From contig NZ_LZSX01000073.1 in assembly GCF_001665835.1 (NCBI RefSeq), positions 310,001 through 374,000 on the forward strand: a stretch of 64,000 bases of DNA, read 5' to 3'. How positions within the stretch are numbered: the first letter of the stretch is position 1; each line of letters opens with the position of its first letter. Both the position numbers and the translations under genes were made by a program. This DNA comes from Mycobacterium colombiense. Lineage in GTDB: Bacteria > Actinomycetota > Actinomycetes > Mycobacteriales > Mycobacteriaceae. Under the pieces are notes generated by a model. The model was not told the origin of the DNA. It ran no database searches and saw nothing but the letters and a program-made list of their open reading frames with translations. Shown here piece after piece: positions 42,061 through 52,137 of this stretch.

Positions 42061-42443
42061 GACTGGAGCAGCACTGACATGCTTGAGCCGATCGCCTCTT
42101 CCGTTGGGACGCAGTTGCCTTGCGCCCTTGTATCGGCGGCGAGGTGCGCGATAACGGTTATGCATTTTTCGCTCCGCCTGGACGCGGCATGAGTCATAAT
42201 CGCCGGACGCTTCAAGACGTGGAGCCCCTCGCTTTGCGGCGCCCACTTATGCGACAGAACGGAGGTCTGTGGTGAGCGGACTAGCAGCTGTCGCATCGCG
42301 GACCGACGCCGGAACATGGCTGCCCGCTGAGCATTTCGCTCTCGTCAGCGCGCCTATACAGCTGTCAACTATGCCGAATGTACCGCACTCGTTGCGCCAC
42401 AACAAGACTGTCGGTCTCGTAGCTTGGGAAGGGGCTGCCGCCG
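42061..42443. other. 383-base leader of the mce operon, with a possible small ORF
   Basis: This gap holds the palindromes ATAACGGTTAT (42151-42161) and ATGAGTCAT (42189-42197), and a CATAAT at 42195-42200 that could be a -10. A frame from GTG 42269/42272, preceded by GGAGG (42261-42265), codes for about 64 residues and overlaps the yrbE start by 20 bases. Its codon choice is poorer in G/C at third positions than real genes here, so it may be a leader rather than a protein gene. Confidence 0.35.
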
Positions 42444-43262
42444 ATGGCAACCAAGGGAGCTGACCACTGGTCCGCGGGATTGCCCGCCCTCAGGCTCAAG
42501 TTCAATTTCGCGGGGCCGATGCAGGCCGTCGGAGCTTTGTTCGCAATGTCGGCCGACGCGGTCAAGTACGCGTTCCGCCGGCCGTTCCAGTGGCGGGAGT
42601 TCTTGGAGCAGTCCTGGTTTGTCGCTCGGGTGTCGCTGGCTCCGACCTTGTTGGTGGCGATCCCCTTTACCGTCCTCGTCAGCTTTACGCTCAACATCCT
42701 GTTGCGCGAACTGGGCGCGGCGGATCTGTCCGGTGCGGGTGCCGCGTTCGGTGCCGTCACTCAGCTCGGCCCGCTGGTCACCGTGTTGATCGTGGCGGGC
42801 GCCGGTGCAACGGCGATGTGCGCGGACCTGGGGGCACGAACGATTCGCGAAGAAATCGACGCGATGGAAGTGCTGGGCATCAACCCGATCCAGCGGTTGG
42901 TCACACCGCGAATGCTGGCTTCCGGATTGGTGGCCTTTCTGCTCAACAGCCTGGTCGTCATCATCGGCGTCCTTGGCGGCTACGTCTTTTCGGTGTTTGT
43001 CCAAGACGTCAATCCCGGGGCGTTCGCCGCGGGTATCACCTTGCTCACCGGCGTGCCCGAGGTGATTATTTCGTGCGTCAAGGCAGCCCTTTTCGGCCTC
43101 ATCGCCGGTTTGGTGGCCTGCTATCGGGGCCTGTCGATCACCGGCGGGGGCGCGAAGGCTGTCGGCAACGCGGTGAACGAGACCGTGGTTTATGCCTTCA
43201 TGTCCCTGTTTGTGGTCAACGTGGTCGTCACCGCGGTCGGCATCAAGATGACGGCGAAGTAG
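42444..43262 (+). CDS. yrbEA: YrbE-family Mce permease subunit A
   Basis: A 272-residue MlaE-like permease with about five or six membrane segments. The sequence GARTIREEIDAMEVLGINPIQRLVTPRMLA is the signature loop of YrbE/MlaE proteins. It would form the membrane part of an ABC-type Mce transporter with the second YrbE and the six Mce proteins that follow. The ATG is preceded by GGGAAGGGG. It is the first gene of an eight-gene operon with overlapping or tightly spaced reading frames. Confidence 0.95.
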   Translation: MATKGADHWSAGLPALRLKFNFAGPMQAVGALFAMSADAVKYAFRRPFQWREFLEQSWFVARVSLAPTLLVAIPFTVLVSFTLNILLRELGAADLSGAGAAFGAVTQLGPLVTVLIVAGAGATAMCADLGARTIREEIDAMEVLGINPIQRLVTPRMLASGLVAFLLNSLVVIIGVLGGYVFSVFVQDVNPGAFAAGITLLTGVPEVIISCVKAALFGLIAGLVACYRGLSITGGGAKAVGNAVNETVVYAFMSLFVVNVVVTAVGIKMTAK

Positions 43263-43275
43263 GGCGAGGGCGACA

Positions 43276-44121
43276 ATGGCGCTGAGGGCCGCATATCCGC
43301 GATTAACCCGCCAACTCGAGAGGCCGGTCGCCCTGCTGGGGCGGATCGGCGACCACGCCCAGTTTTACGGTAAAGCGCTCGCCGGAATACCCTTCGCGGC
43401 CACCCGCTACACGCGCGAAGTCGTTCGACTGGTCGCCGAGATCAGCATGGGCGCGGGCACTCTGGCGATGATCGGCGGAACCGTTGTGATCGTCGGCTTC
43501 CTGACGCTTGCGGCGGGCGGCACACTGGCCATTCAGGGTTACACCTCGCTGGGCAATATCGGCATCGAGGCGCTGACGGGCTTCCTGGCCGCCTTCATCA
43601 ATGTCCGTATCGCGGCCCCGGTGGTCGCCGGGATCGGTCTGGCGGCCACCTTCGGCGCCGGGGTGACTGCTCAGCTGGGCGCCATGCGGATCAACGAAGA
43701 AGTCGATGCGTTGGAGAGCATGGCCATTCGGCCGGTTGCCTATTTGGTGAGCACCAGGATTCTGGCGGGAATGATGGCTATCACGCCGCTGTACAGCATC
43801 GCCGTGATCCTGTCGTTCGTGGCCAGTCAGTTCACCACGACGTTCCTGCTCGGACAGTCGCAGGGGCTGTACCAGCACTACTTCAACACGTTCCTGAACC
43901 CGATCGACTTGTTGTGGTCGTTCCTGCAGGCCATCCTGATGGCGCTCACCATCCTGCTGATCCATACCTACTACGGCTATTTCGCCTCGGGCGGCCCGGC
44001 CGGTGTCGGCAACGCCACCGGCAACGCGGTGCGTACCTCGCTCATCGTCGTGGTGTCCGTGACGCTGTTGGTCTCGCTTTCTATTTACGGTACGAACGGC
44101 AACTTCAACCTGTCCGGTTAG
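43276..44121 (+). CDS. yrbEB: YrbE-family Mce permease subunit B
   Basis: A 281-residue YrbE/MlaE permease. The signature loop is GAMRINEEVDALESMAIRPVAYLVSTRILA, and several membrane helices follow a polar N-terminus. It starts 13 bases after YrbEA with AGGGCGAGGG upstream. The two YrbE proteins are thought to form the heterodimeric permease of a Mce importer. The ATPase (MceG-type) is not encoded here, as is usual in mycobacteria. Confidence 0.95.
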   Translation: MALRAAYPRLTRQLERPVALLGRIGDHAQFYGKALAGIPFAATRYTREVVRLVAEISMGAGTLAMIGGTVVIVGFLTLAAGGTLAIQGYTSLGNIGIEALTGFLAAFINVRIAAPVVAGIGLAATFGAGVTAQLGAMRINEEVDALESMAIRPVAYLVSTRILAGMMAITPLYSIAVILSFVASQFTTTFLLGQSQGLYQHYFNTFLNPIDLLWSFLQAILMALTILLIHTYYGYFASGGPAGVGNATGNAVRTSLIVVVSVTLLVSLSIYGTNGNFNLSG

Positions 44122-44140
44122 CAGAGGAGGTGAAACAGCA

Positions 44141-45403
44141 ATGACGCAGAATGTTCCAGCGGGTCGCGGCGCGGTCGCCGGCCGACCCGCGCGCAGCGGC
44201 CATGCGCGGCCGCCGGTCGGACGGAATTACCTGCCACCCCTGCTCGGACTGACCACCGTCCTCATCATTGGTCTGATCTTCGCCGTGGCGGTGGGTCTGT
44301 TTCAGGGCGCCTTCACCAAAACCGTGCCGGTGACCGTCATCTCGCAACGAGCCGGCCTGGTGATGAACCCGGACGCCAAGGTCAAGATGCGCGGCGTTCA
44401 GGTGGGCAAGGTCGACTCGATCGAACCGCTGCCCAACGGCGAGGCGGCCATTCACTTGGCGATGGACCCGTCGCAGTTGCACTTCATCCCCGGCAACGTG
44501 CTTGTCAATATCGCCTCATCGACGGTCTTCGGCGCGAAGTCCGTCGAGCTGGTGCCACCCGACCAGCCCTCGGCGCAGCGGCTACACAGCGGCCAGACGC
44601 TGCAGGGCCAGCACGTCATGGTCGAAATCAACACGGTATTCCAGCAATTGGTGTCGGTTCTGAGTCATATCGACCCGCCCAAGCTCAACGAGTCGCTGGG
44701 TGCGCTGGCACAGGCGTTCAGTGGGCGGGGCCCACAGCTCGGCCAGTCGCTGAGTGACCTGGATTCGTTCCTGGCCAGGCTGGAGCCGAGCCTTCCCGCA
44801 TTCCGGCATGACCTCGCGGTTTTACCGGCGGTGTCCAACGCCTACGCCGACGCGGCACCCGACCTGGTGAAGACCGCGGCCAACGTGACCCGGATCAGCA
44901 AGACACTTGTCGATGAGCAGCACAACCTGGATGCGTTGCTGATCAGCGCGATCGGCTTGGCCGACATCGGCAACGAGGTCTTGTCGACGAACCGCCAACC
45001 GCTGACGGATGTATTGCATCTGTTGGTGCCGACGACCGATCTGACCAATGAGTACGCCCCGGCGCTCAACTGCGCTTTCGCCGGGCTCGTACAGATATCG
45101 CACGGGGCGCCGTTGTCGGAACCGAGCATCAACATCTCGGCGAGCCTCACGTGGGGCGCCGAGCGTTATCGGTACCCGACGAACCTGCCCAAGGTCGCGG
45201 CGACGGGCGGCCCGCAGTGCGTGGGTCTGCCGAAGCTGCCGTTCAATACGGCCCCACCGCAGCTGATTACCGATACCGGCGCGAATCCCGTGAATTACGG
45301 AAACCCACAGCTGCTGATCAACTCCGATCTCCTCAAACAGCTGTTGTACGGGCCGATCGCCGGACCGCCACGCAACTCCGCGCAGATCGGACAACCCGGA
45401 TGA
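44141..45403 (+). CDS. mceA: Mce family protein A
   Basis: A 420-residue Mce protein with one N-terminal membrane segment (LLGLTTVLIIGLIFAVAVGLF, about 31-51), then an MCE/MlaD domain beginning VTVISQRAGLVMNPDAKVKMRGVQVGKVDSIE. A long helical region follows, as expected of proteins that build a hydrophobic channel across the periplasm. ATG 44141 follows AGAGGAGGTGA. Its stop overlaps the next gene as ATGA. The substrate of the complex is unknown; Mce systems import lipids such as sterols or fatty acids. Confidence 0.95.
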   Translation: MTQNVPAGRGAVAGRPARSGHARPPVGRNYLPPLLGLTTVLIIGLIFAVAVGLFQGAFTKTVPVTVISQRAGLVMNPDAKVKMRGVQVGKVDSIEPLPNGEAAIHLAMDPSQLHFIPGNVLVNIASSTVFGAKSVELVPPDQPSAQRLHSGQTLQGQHVMVEINTVFQQLVSVLSHIDPPKLNESLGALAQAFSGRGPQLGQSLSDLDSFLARLEPSLPAFRHDLAVLPAVSNAYADAAPDLVKTAANVTRISKTLVDEQHNLDALLISAIGLADIGNEVLSTNRQPLTDVLHLLVPTTDLTNEYAPALNCAFAGLVQISHGAPLSEPSINISASLTWGAERYRYPTNLPKVAATGGPQCVGLPKLPFNTAPPQLITDTGANPVNYGNPQLLINSDLLKQLLYGPIAGPPRNSAQIGQPG

Positions 45404-46422
45404 GAACGCGCGCCACGCTGGTCAAGTTCGGCATCTTCGCGGTCGTGATGGTGATGCTTACCGCCTTCCTGTTCTTCATCTTCGGCCAGTACCGGACGGG
45501 TTCGACGACCAAGTATTCGGCAGTGTTCACCGACGTATCGCGTCTCAAGCCGGGTCAGTCGGTGCGGGTCGCCGGCATCCGGGTGGGCACGGTCAATAGT
45601 GTTTCGCTGCAGCCGGACAAGAAAGTTGTGGTGAAATTCGACGCCGACCGCAACGTCGTCCTCACCGAGGGCAGCAGGGCGGCGGTCCGCTACCTCAACC
45701 TGGTGGGCGATCGCTACCTTGAACTCGTCGACGGTCCGGGCTCGCCCAAGCGGCTGCCGGCCGGCGCTCAGATTCCGGTCAGCCGCACCGCGCCGGCGCT
45801 TGACCTCGATCTGCTGCTAGGCGGGCTGAAACCCGTTACCCAGGGCTTGAATGCGCGCGATGTCAACGAGCTGACCTCTGGTTTGTTGCAGGTCTTCCAG
45901 GGTCAGGGCGGGACGCTCGAGTCGCTCTTCGCCAAGACGACCTCGTTTTCAAATGCCTTGGCCGACAATGACCAAACCGTGCAGCAACTGATCGACAACC
46001 TCAACATCGTGATCGGCACGGTTGCCAAGGACGGCAAACAGTTCTCCGGCGCGATCGATCGCCTCGAGCAGCTCGTCAGCGGCCTGTCGGGTGACCGCGA
46101 CACGATCGGATCCGCCATTGACGCCCTGGACAAGGGAACCGCCTCGCTGGCGGATCTGCTGGCCGAGGCCCGCCCGCCGCTGTCGGGCACCATAGCTCAG
46201 TTGAATCGGCTGGCGCCGGTACTCGATGGCGATAAGGACCGCCTCGACGCCGCCCTCCAAAGGGCACCGAGAAACTACCGCAAGCTGGTCCGGCTCGGCG
46301 TGAACGGCGCCACCATCCCGTACTACATCTGCCAGTTCGGGATCCGCGGCACGGATCTTTCAGGCAAGACCGTGCGCGCCAATATCTACCGGTCAGATGC
46401 AGGAAGGTGCACGGAACCCTAA
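45400..46422 (+). CDS. mceB: Mce family protein B
   Basis: A 340-residue Mce protein. The membrane segment FGIFAVVMVMLTAFLFFIFG is near residues 10-29, followed by the MCE domain with KYSAVFTDVSRLKPGQSVRVAGIRVGTVNSV and a helical region. The frame runs back to 45151 in another direction of reading, but the ATG at 45400 overlaps the mceA stop by four bases and gives the expected N-terminus. MceB proteins end soon after the helical domain, as here. Confidence 0.95.
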   Translation: MRTRATLVKFGIFAVVMVMLTAFLFFIFGQYRTGSTTKYSAVFTDVSRLKPGQSVRVAGIRVGTVNSVSLQPDKKVVVKFDADRNVVLTEGSRAAVRYLNLVGDRYLELVDGPGSPKRLPAGAQIPVSRTAPALDLDLLLGGLKPVTQGLNARDVNELTSGLLQVFQGQGGTLESLFAKTTSFSNALADNDQTVQQLIDNLNIVIGTVAKDGKQFSGAIDRLEQLVSGLSGDRDTIGSAIDALDKGTASLADLLAEARPPLSGTIAQLNRLAPVLDGDKDRLDAALQRAPRNYRKLVRLGVNGATIPYYICQFGIRGTDLSGKTVRANIYRSDAGRCTEP

Positions 46423-47540
46423 TGCTCAAGTATCGCGGAGCTGGGCTCGTCAAGCCCGGAATCATCGGCGTCGTCCTGGCGGTGATGGTCATCCTGGTGG
46501 GCCTGTCGCCCGACCGATTCATCTCGTGGGCGACGATGGTTCGCTACCAGGCGATGTTCACCGAAGCCGGCGGTCTTGCCACCGGCAACCCCGTGGTTGT
46601 GTCGGGGCTGAAGGTCGGCACCGTGTCGGATGTGAAGCTGAGCCACGGCGACGCTCTGGTGACGTTCGCGATGAAGGGCAACATTCTGCTCGGTTCAGAG
46701 ACTTCCGCGCACATCCGCACCGGCTCGCTGCTGGGCGAGCGGATGCTGACGGTGGAGTCCGCCGGCAGCGGCACGATGCATCCGATGGCTCTGATCCCCG
46801 TCTCGCGCACGTCTTCGCCATATTCATTGACGGAAGCTGTCAGTGACCTGACGTCGGACACGGCCGGCACCAACACGACGGCGCTGAATCAGTCGTTGGA
46901 CACGCTGGCGGCGACGCTCGACCAGATCGCACCCCAAATGGGGCCGGCCTTCGACGCGCTCACCCGGTTATCGCGAACCCTCAACAGTCGCAACAAGAAC
47001 CTGGGTGAGTTGTTCAAGAGCGCCGGCGACGTCACCGGGATACTTTCCGAACGCAGCATGCAGGTCAACAAGCTCATCCTCAACTCCGATTCTCTGCTCC
47101 AAGTGCTGGTGGCGCGGCGACAAGAGATCGTGGACCTGCTGGCCAACACCTCGGTGGTGGCCAAGCAGCTGACGGGCCTGGTGCACGACAACGAAAGCAC
47201 TTTGGCGCCAACGCTGGAGCGGCTGAACAGGGTCCTCGGGGTCTTGGAGAAGAACCGGGACAACATCGGCAAAGCGCTGCCGGGTCTCGCCAAATTCGAG
47301 ATCACGGTCGGTGAGGCCATCTCGGGTATGTACGCCTACCAGGCGTTCGCCCCGAACTTCCTTCTCCCGCAACTCTTCCAGGAGTTGTTCGACTATCTCT
47401 GGGGATTCCGCACCTTCGATACGTCTAAGGGTCCCGGCTTCCCGTCGCCGGTACCTCGGGCCCTGACGCCCTGGCCGTACAACGCCATTCCACAGTGCCC
47501 TGGCTGCACGTTGGGCGGACGGATCGGAGGATCGCAGTGA
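46422..47540 (+). CDS. mceC: Mce family protein C
   Basis: A 372-residue Mce protein. The N-terminus LKYRGAGLVKPGIIGVVLAVMVILVGL gives a membrane anchor, then the MCE domain MFTEAGGLATGNPVVVSGLKVGTVSDV. ATG 46422 overlaps the mceB stop (TAATG); GTG 46407 is an alternative. The helical region is rich in Asn/Leu/Val heptads and ends in a proline-containing tail PVPRALTPWP. Confidence 0.93.
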   Translation: MLKYRGAGLVKPGIIGVVLAVMVILVGLSPDRFISWATMVRYQAMFTEAGGLATGNPVVVSGLKVGTVSDVKLSHGDALVTFAMKGNILLGSETSAHIRTGSLLGERMLTVESAGSGTMHPMALIPVSRTSSPYSLTEAVSDLTSDTAGTNTTALNQSLDTLAATLDQIAPQMGPAFDALTRLSRTLNSRNKNLGELFKSAGDVTGILSERSMQVNKLILNSDSLLQVLVARRQEIVDLLANTSVVAKQLTGLVHDNESTLAPTLERLNRVLGVLEKNRDNIGKALPGLAKFEITVGEAISGMYAYQAFAPNFLLPQLFQELFDYLWGFRTFDTSKGPGFPSPVPRALTPWPYNAIPQCPGCTLGGRIGGSQ

Positions 47541-48964
47541 CCTCTCGGATCTCCCGGATTCCGCGCAAGCGGCTGGCCGCCGTGACGGCGGTCGTCCTGG
47601 TCGGGCTGATCGTTGCGGGCGCCGCCATGGTCGTCCGCAACGCGTTCTTCGGCCCACGGACGATCACCGCCTATTTCACCACCGCCACCGCGATCTATCC
47701 CCATGACGAGGTGCGCGTATCGGGTGTCAAAGTCGGCAACATCAAATCCATTCAGCCGCAGGGCACACAGGCCAAGATGGTCCTCAAGGTCGACCGCGGC
47801 GTGCCCATTCCGGCGGACGCGAAGGCGGTCATCGTCGCCCCGAATCTGGTGTCCGCCCGCTACGTCCAGCTCTCACCGGCCTATCGCGACAGTGGGCCGG
47901 TCATGCGCGACGGGGCAGTCATTCCGGTTGAGCGCACCGCGGTGCCGGTCGAGTGGGACGAGGTCAAGACGCAGTTGATGCGGCTGGCAACCGATTTGGG
48001 ACCCAAGAGCGGTGTATCGGGCACGTCGGTGGGCCGGTTCATAGACAGTGCCGCCAACGCGCTCGAAGGCAACGGCGACAAGCTGCGGCAAACACTCGGT
48101 CAATTGTCCGGGGTGGGCCGGATACTCGCCAACGGCAGCGGCAACATCGTCGACATCATCAAGAACCTGCAGACATTCGTCGGCGCGCTGCGCGACAGCA
48201 ACGTTCAGATCGAGCAGTTCAACGGTCGCCTGGCCACGCTCACCAGCGTGGTCAACGACAGCAAATCCGACCTGGACGCGGCGCTGACCGATCTGTCGAC
48301 GGCGGTCGGCGAGGTGCGGCGGTTCATCGCCGAGACTCGCAACCAGACCAGCGAGCAGATCGCCCGGTTGGCCGACGTCACGCAGAACCTGGTCGATCAC
48401 CACATGGCCCTGGAAAACATTCTGCACGGCGCGCCGAACGCCTTCGGTAACTTCTTCAACGACTACAACGCCGATACCGGAACCATCGTCGGCGGGTTCG
48501 GGCTGATGAATATGGCGAATCCAACATGGGGCGGTCAGGTTCTGCTGTCCACTCCGGGCTGCACGCAGATCGGCGCCATCGAGAACATCACCGCGGTCGA
48601 ATCGGGCAAGCTGTGCTCCCTGTTCCTCGGTCCCGGATTGCGGCAGACCAGCTGGAATAACTCGCCAATTCCCATCAACCTGTTCATAGCCAAGTCGATT
48701 GACCCGGCCAGGGTTCTCTACACCGAACAGCGCCTGGCGCCCGGCGGCGAGGGCCCGAAACCCGGACCACCAGAGATGCCGCCCGCGGTGTCGGCCTACA
48801 CCGGCCTGCCGGGTGATCCGGTGGGACCGCCGGGGGCGGTGCCGCCCGAGCGGATACCGGGCGCGGCGATGCCGCTGCCGCCGCCACCGTCGACACCGAT
48901 GCCACCACCACCGGCGCCGAGCGTGTCGGGCATGCTGCTGCCAGACGAAGGGCCACAACAATGA
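47537..48964 (+). CDS. mceD: Mce family protein D
   Basis: A 475-residue Mce protein. The GTG at 47537 overlaps the mceC stop as GTGA. A membrane segment (AAVTAVVLVGLIVAGAAMVV) precedes the MCE domain ITAYFTTATAIYPHDEVRVSGVKVGNIKSI. The last 60 residues are proline-rich (KPGPPEMPPAV to PPPPSTPMPPPPAP), which is usual for MceD and may contact the cell wall. It ends four bases into mceE. Confidence 0.94.
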   Translation: MTSRISRIPRKRLAAVTAVVLVGLIVAGAAMVVRNAFFGPRTITAYFTTATAIYPHDEVRVSGVKVGNIKSIQPQGTQAKMVLKVDRGVPIPADAKAVIVAPNLVSARYVQLSPAYRDSGPVMRDGAVIPVERTAVPVEWDEVKTQLMRLATDLGPKSGVSGTSVGRFIDSAANALEGNGDKLRQTLGQLSGVGRILANGSGNIVDIIKNLQTFVGALRDSNVQIEQFNGRLATLTSVVNDSKSDLDAALTDLSTAVGEVRRFIAETRNQTSEQIARLADVTQNLVDHHMALENILHGAPNAFGNFFNDYNADTGTIVGGFGLMNMANPTWGGQVLLSTPGCTQIGAIENITAVESGKLCSLFLGPGLRQTSWNNSPIPINLFIAKSIDPARVLYTEQRLAPGGEGPKPGPPEMPPAVSAYTGLPGDPVGPPGAVPPERIPGAAMPLPPPPSTPMPPPPAPSVSGMLLPDEGPQQ

Positions 48965-50313
48965 GCGCCTGGGTCGCGGCTAAGCGGGTATTCGCCACCG
49001 GCTGTTGCGTGGTGGTCACGGCGACGGGATGCGCGTTCCACGGCCTCAATTCACTGCCGCTGCCCGGTGCGGTCGGACGCGGGCCCGGGGCCAACATCTA
49101 CCACGTCGAACTCCCGAATGTCGGTACGATGGAGTCGAATTCGCCGGTGATGATCGACGACGTCGTTGTCGGCAGTGTCGGCACGATGCGGGTGCAAGGG
49201 TGGCACGCCGACGTCGAGATCTCGGTCAAACGCGATGTGGTGGTCCCCGCCAACGTGGTAGCCACCGTCGGTCAGACCAGCCTGCTGGGCTCGATGCATG
49301 TGGAGCTCAATACTCCGGTGGGCCAGCAGGGAAGTGGACGGCTGCAGCCGGGTGCCACCATCCCGCTCAGCCGGTCATCGGCCTACCCGTCGACGGAGCA
49401 GACGCTGTCGTCGTTGGGCGCGGTTGTCAACGGCGGTGGACTGGGACAGATCGGGGAGGTCATCCACAATTTCTCGGCCGCCCTGTCCGGGCACGAGGGT
49501 GCGGTGCGTGATCTGATCACCCGCCTGGACACGTTCGTGGGCACACTGGACGACCAGCGGGACAACCTCGTCGCCTCCATCCAGGCGCTGAATCGGCTTG
49601 CCGGCACATTCGCCGACCAACGCGACGTTGTCACCGAAGCGCTGCGCAAGATACCGCCGGCGCTCGAGGTGTTGATCAAGGAGCGGCCGCGTCTGACGGC
49701 CGCCCTGGACCATCTTCGAGTGTTCAGCAACACCGCTACCCGACTGGTCAACGACGCCCAGGCCGACCTGGTCACGAACCTCAAAAACCTGGAGCCGACC
49801 ATCAAAGCGCTCGCCGACGTCGGACCGGACTTCGGCGCGGCCATCGCGGCCTCGTTCGTGTTCCCGTTCACCCAGAACTTCGTCGACCGAGCGGTCCGAG
49901 GCGACTTCTTCAACCTGCATCTCGATTTCGACCTGACGATTCCGCGGCTCAAGAAGGGCTTGTTCCTGGGAACCCACTGGGGGCAGCTGGATATGCCCGT
50001 GCCGCCGGTGCCCGGGGACCCGTATCGCTTCAATTACACACTCGATCCTTTGCATAACCCGCTGAGGCCACCGTGGATCGATCCCAACGCGTTGCCGCTG
50101 CCCCCACCACCGCCGGGTGCGGTGCCGGCACCGGGGCCGGCGAACTATGGACCGCTGCCCGGGCCTGCGCCGAACGCCGCCCCGCTGCCCGGGCCTGCGC
50201 CGGCTGCGGCTCCGCTGCCCGGGCCTCCGCCCGGCGCGGCCCCGGTGCCCGACGCGGGTCTTGGTCAAACGCCGATGCCCGCAGAGGCGCCTTCGACGGG
50301 AGCGGGTGGATAA
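48961..50313 (+). CDS. mceE: Mce family protein E (lipoprotein)
   Basis: A 450-residue Mce protein with a lipoprotein signal. The hydrophobic leader ends in TATGC, with the lipid-anchored Cys at residue 24. The MCE domain begins IYHVELPNVGTMESNSPVMIDDVVVGSVGTM. The C-terminal 80 residues contain a repeated PGPAP pattern (GPLPGPAPNAAPLPGPAPAAAP). MceE lipoproteins help anchor the complex outside the membrane. Start ATG overlaps the mceD stop. Confidence 0.94.
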   Translation: MSAWVAAKRVFATGCCVVVTATGCAFHGLNSLPLPGAVGRGPGANIYHVELPNVGTMESNSPVMIDDVVVGSVGTMRVQGWHADVEISVKRDVVVPANVVATVGQTSLLGSMHVELNTPVGQQGSGRLQPGATIPLSRSSAYPSTEQTLSSLGAVVNGGGLGQIGEVIHNFSAALSGHEGAVRDLITRLDTFVGTLDDQRDNLVASIQALNRLAGTFADQRDVVTEALRKIPPALEVLIKERPRLTAALDHLRVFSNTATRLVNDAQADLVTNLKNLEPTIKALADVGPDFGAAIAASFVFPFTQNFVDRAVRGDFFNLHLDFDLTIPRLKKGLFLGTHWGQLDMPVPPVPGDPYRFNYTLDPLHNPLRPPWIDPNALPLPPPPPGAVPAPGPANYGPLPGPAPNAAPLPGPAPAAAPLPGPPPGAAPVPDAGLGQTPMPAEAPSTGAGG

Positions 50314-52080
50314 ATGCTGACTCGCTTCGTTCGGATCCAGCTGGCGGTTTTCGCGATCGCCGGAACCATTGGCGTGATCGCGATGGTCCTCTTCTACATC
50401 CAGGCGCCGACCCTGCTGGGCATCGGTCGGATGACTGTGACGCTGGAGCTGCCGGCCACCGGCGGCCTGTACCGGTTTTCCAACGTGACCTACCGTGGGG
50501 TTCAGCTCGGCAAGGTCACGTCGGTGGGTCTGACCCCGACGGGCGCGAAAGCGACGCTGTCGCTTAGCACTTCACCCAAGGTCCCCGCGGACCTGACAGC
50601 GCAGGTGCTCAGTGTCTCCGCGGTGGGTGAACAGTACGTCGACCTGCGGCCCAAAACCAATTCGCCGCCCTACCTGCACGACGGCTCGGTAATCGCCGTG
50701 CGCGACACGACGATTCCGCAGCCGGTCGCCCCAATGCTCGAGCAGGTCAACGCCTTGGTCCAAAGCATCCCGAAGACCAAACTCGGCCAACTGCTTGACG
50801 AGTCCTTCCAGGGCTTCAACGGCACCGGTTACGACCTGGGGTCACTGCTCGATTCCTCGAAGACGCTGTCCCGCGACGCCAACGGCGTCGTCGATCGCAC
50901 CAGAGCCCTCACCGAAGACACCGGACCGCTGCTGGATACCCAGGCGCGCACCACCGATTCGATCAGAACGTGGGCACACAGCTTCGCCGGCATCTCGGAT
51001 ACGTTGGTGAACAACGACTCTCATTTCCGCACCATCCTGGAGAAAGGTCCTGACGCCGCGAACGAAGCATCCCGGCTTCTCGATCAAATCAAACCGACGC
51101 TGCCGGTGTTGCTTGCCAACCTGACCACCATCGGGCAGATCGGCGTCACCTACCACCCTTCGATCGAGCAGCTGCTGGTGTTGCTGCCGTCGGGGGTTGC
51201 CATCGAGGAGGCCGCCCAGGGTGAAAACCATCCCGACGGTAAGGCTTACGGCGACTTCGCCGCCACGGTCGACGATCCGCCTATTTGCACGGTCGGCTTC
51301 ATGCCACCCAACACCTGGCGATCCCCGGACGACCTGACCGACATCGACACGCCGGACGGGTTGTATTGCAAACTCCCGCAGGATTCACCGATCGCGGTAC
51401 GCGGTGCCCGCAACTATCCCTGCATGGGTCACCCGGGTAAGCGCGCGCCGACCGTCGAAATCTGCAACAGCGACAAGCCGTACATGCCGCTGGCGATGCG
51501 CCAGCACACCCTCGGTCCCTATCCGCTGGATCCGAATCTGCTAGCCCAGGGTGTCCCGCCCGATGACCGAATCACCACCAATGACAGGATCTTCGGCCCG
51601 GTCGAGGGAACGCCGCTGCCGCCGGGGGCGGTGCCGCGCGGCGCCCCTGCGGGGCCGCGGGGAGAAAATCCGCCGCCGGGCACGGTGGGAGCCGCCGTTC
51701 CCCCGGTGCCGTCGTCGGGACCCGCGCTGGCGCCGATGTCGAGAATGTCGGCGGACCTGCCGCCCATAGCGCCACTCGACGTCCCTGTGGCGGGAGAACT
51801 TCCCCCGCCGCCCGCCGCGCCGGCACCGCCTCTAGCGCCGCCTCCGGGCCCGCCCATTCCTCCCGATTCCGCACCGGCCGACACGGCCGGCGGCGGCGGC
51901 CCCCAGGCTGCGCCAAGCTCGTTCGGAGCCAACGCATCTAAGCCCGCGCCGTCGGTCGTGGTGGCGAAGTACGATCCGCGCACCGGTCGTTATGTCGGTC
52001 CGGACGGGAAGTTGTATCAGCAGTCCGATCTCGTCGCCCCGAAGGGGCCCAGGACGTGGAAGGACATGCTGCCCACCTGA
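50314..52080 (+). CDS. mceF: Mce family protein F
   Basis: A 588-residue Mce protein, the longest of the set. The membrane segment (LAVFAIAGTIGVIAMVLFYI) is followed by the MCE domain TVTLELPATGGLYRFSNVTYRGVQLGKVTSV. The last 150 residues are proline/alanine-rich and end in VVVAKYDPRTGRYVGPDGK. ATG begins directly after the mceE stop (TAAATG). MceF closes the six-protein channel. The convergent secreted-protein gene begins 57 bases downstream. Confidence 0.95.
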   Translation: MLTRFVRIQLAVFAIAGTIGVIAMVLFYIQAPTLLGIGRMTVTLELPATGGLYRFSNVTYRGVQLGKVTSVGLTPTGAKATLSLSTSPKVPADLTAQVLSVSAVGEQYVDLRPKTNSPPYLHDGSVIAVRDTTIPQPVAPMLEQVNALVQSIPKTKLGQLLDESFQGFNGTGYDLGSLLDSSKTLSRDANGVVDRTRALTEDTGPLLDTQARTTDSIRTWAHSFAGISDTLVNNDSHFRTILEKGPDAANEASRLLDQIKPTLPVLLANLTTIGQIGVTYHPSIEQLLVLLPSGVAIEEAAQGENHPDGKAYGDFAATVDDPPICTVGFMPPNTWRSPDDLTDIDTPDGLYCKLPQDSPIAVRGARNYPCMGHPGKRAPTVEICNSDKPYMPLAMRQHTLGPYPLDPNLLAQGVPPDDRITTNDRIFGPVEGTPLPPGAVPRGAPAGPRGENPPPGTVGAAVPPVPSSGPALAPMSRMSADLPPIAPLDVPVAGELPPPPAAPAPPLAPPPGPPIPPDSAPADTAGGGGPQAAPSSFGANASKPAPSVVVAKYDPRTGRYVGPDGKLYQQSDLVAPKGPRTWKDMLPT

Positions 52081-52137
52081 ATTCGCCCTGAGCCGAAGCG
52101 GCCCGAGGGGCGGGGCGATGAAGCTACGGCCGCCCGG

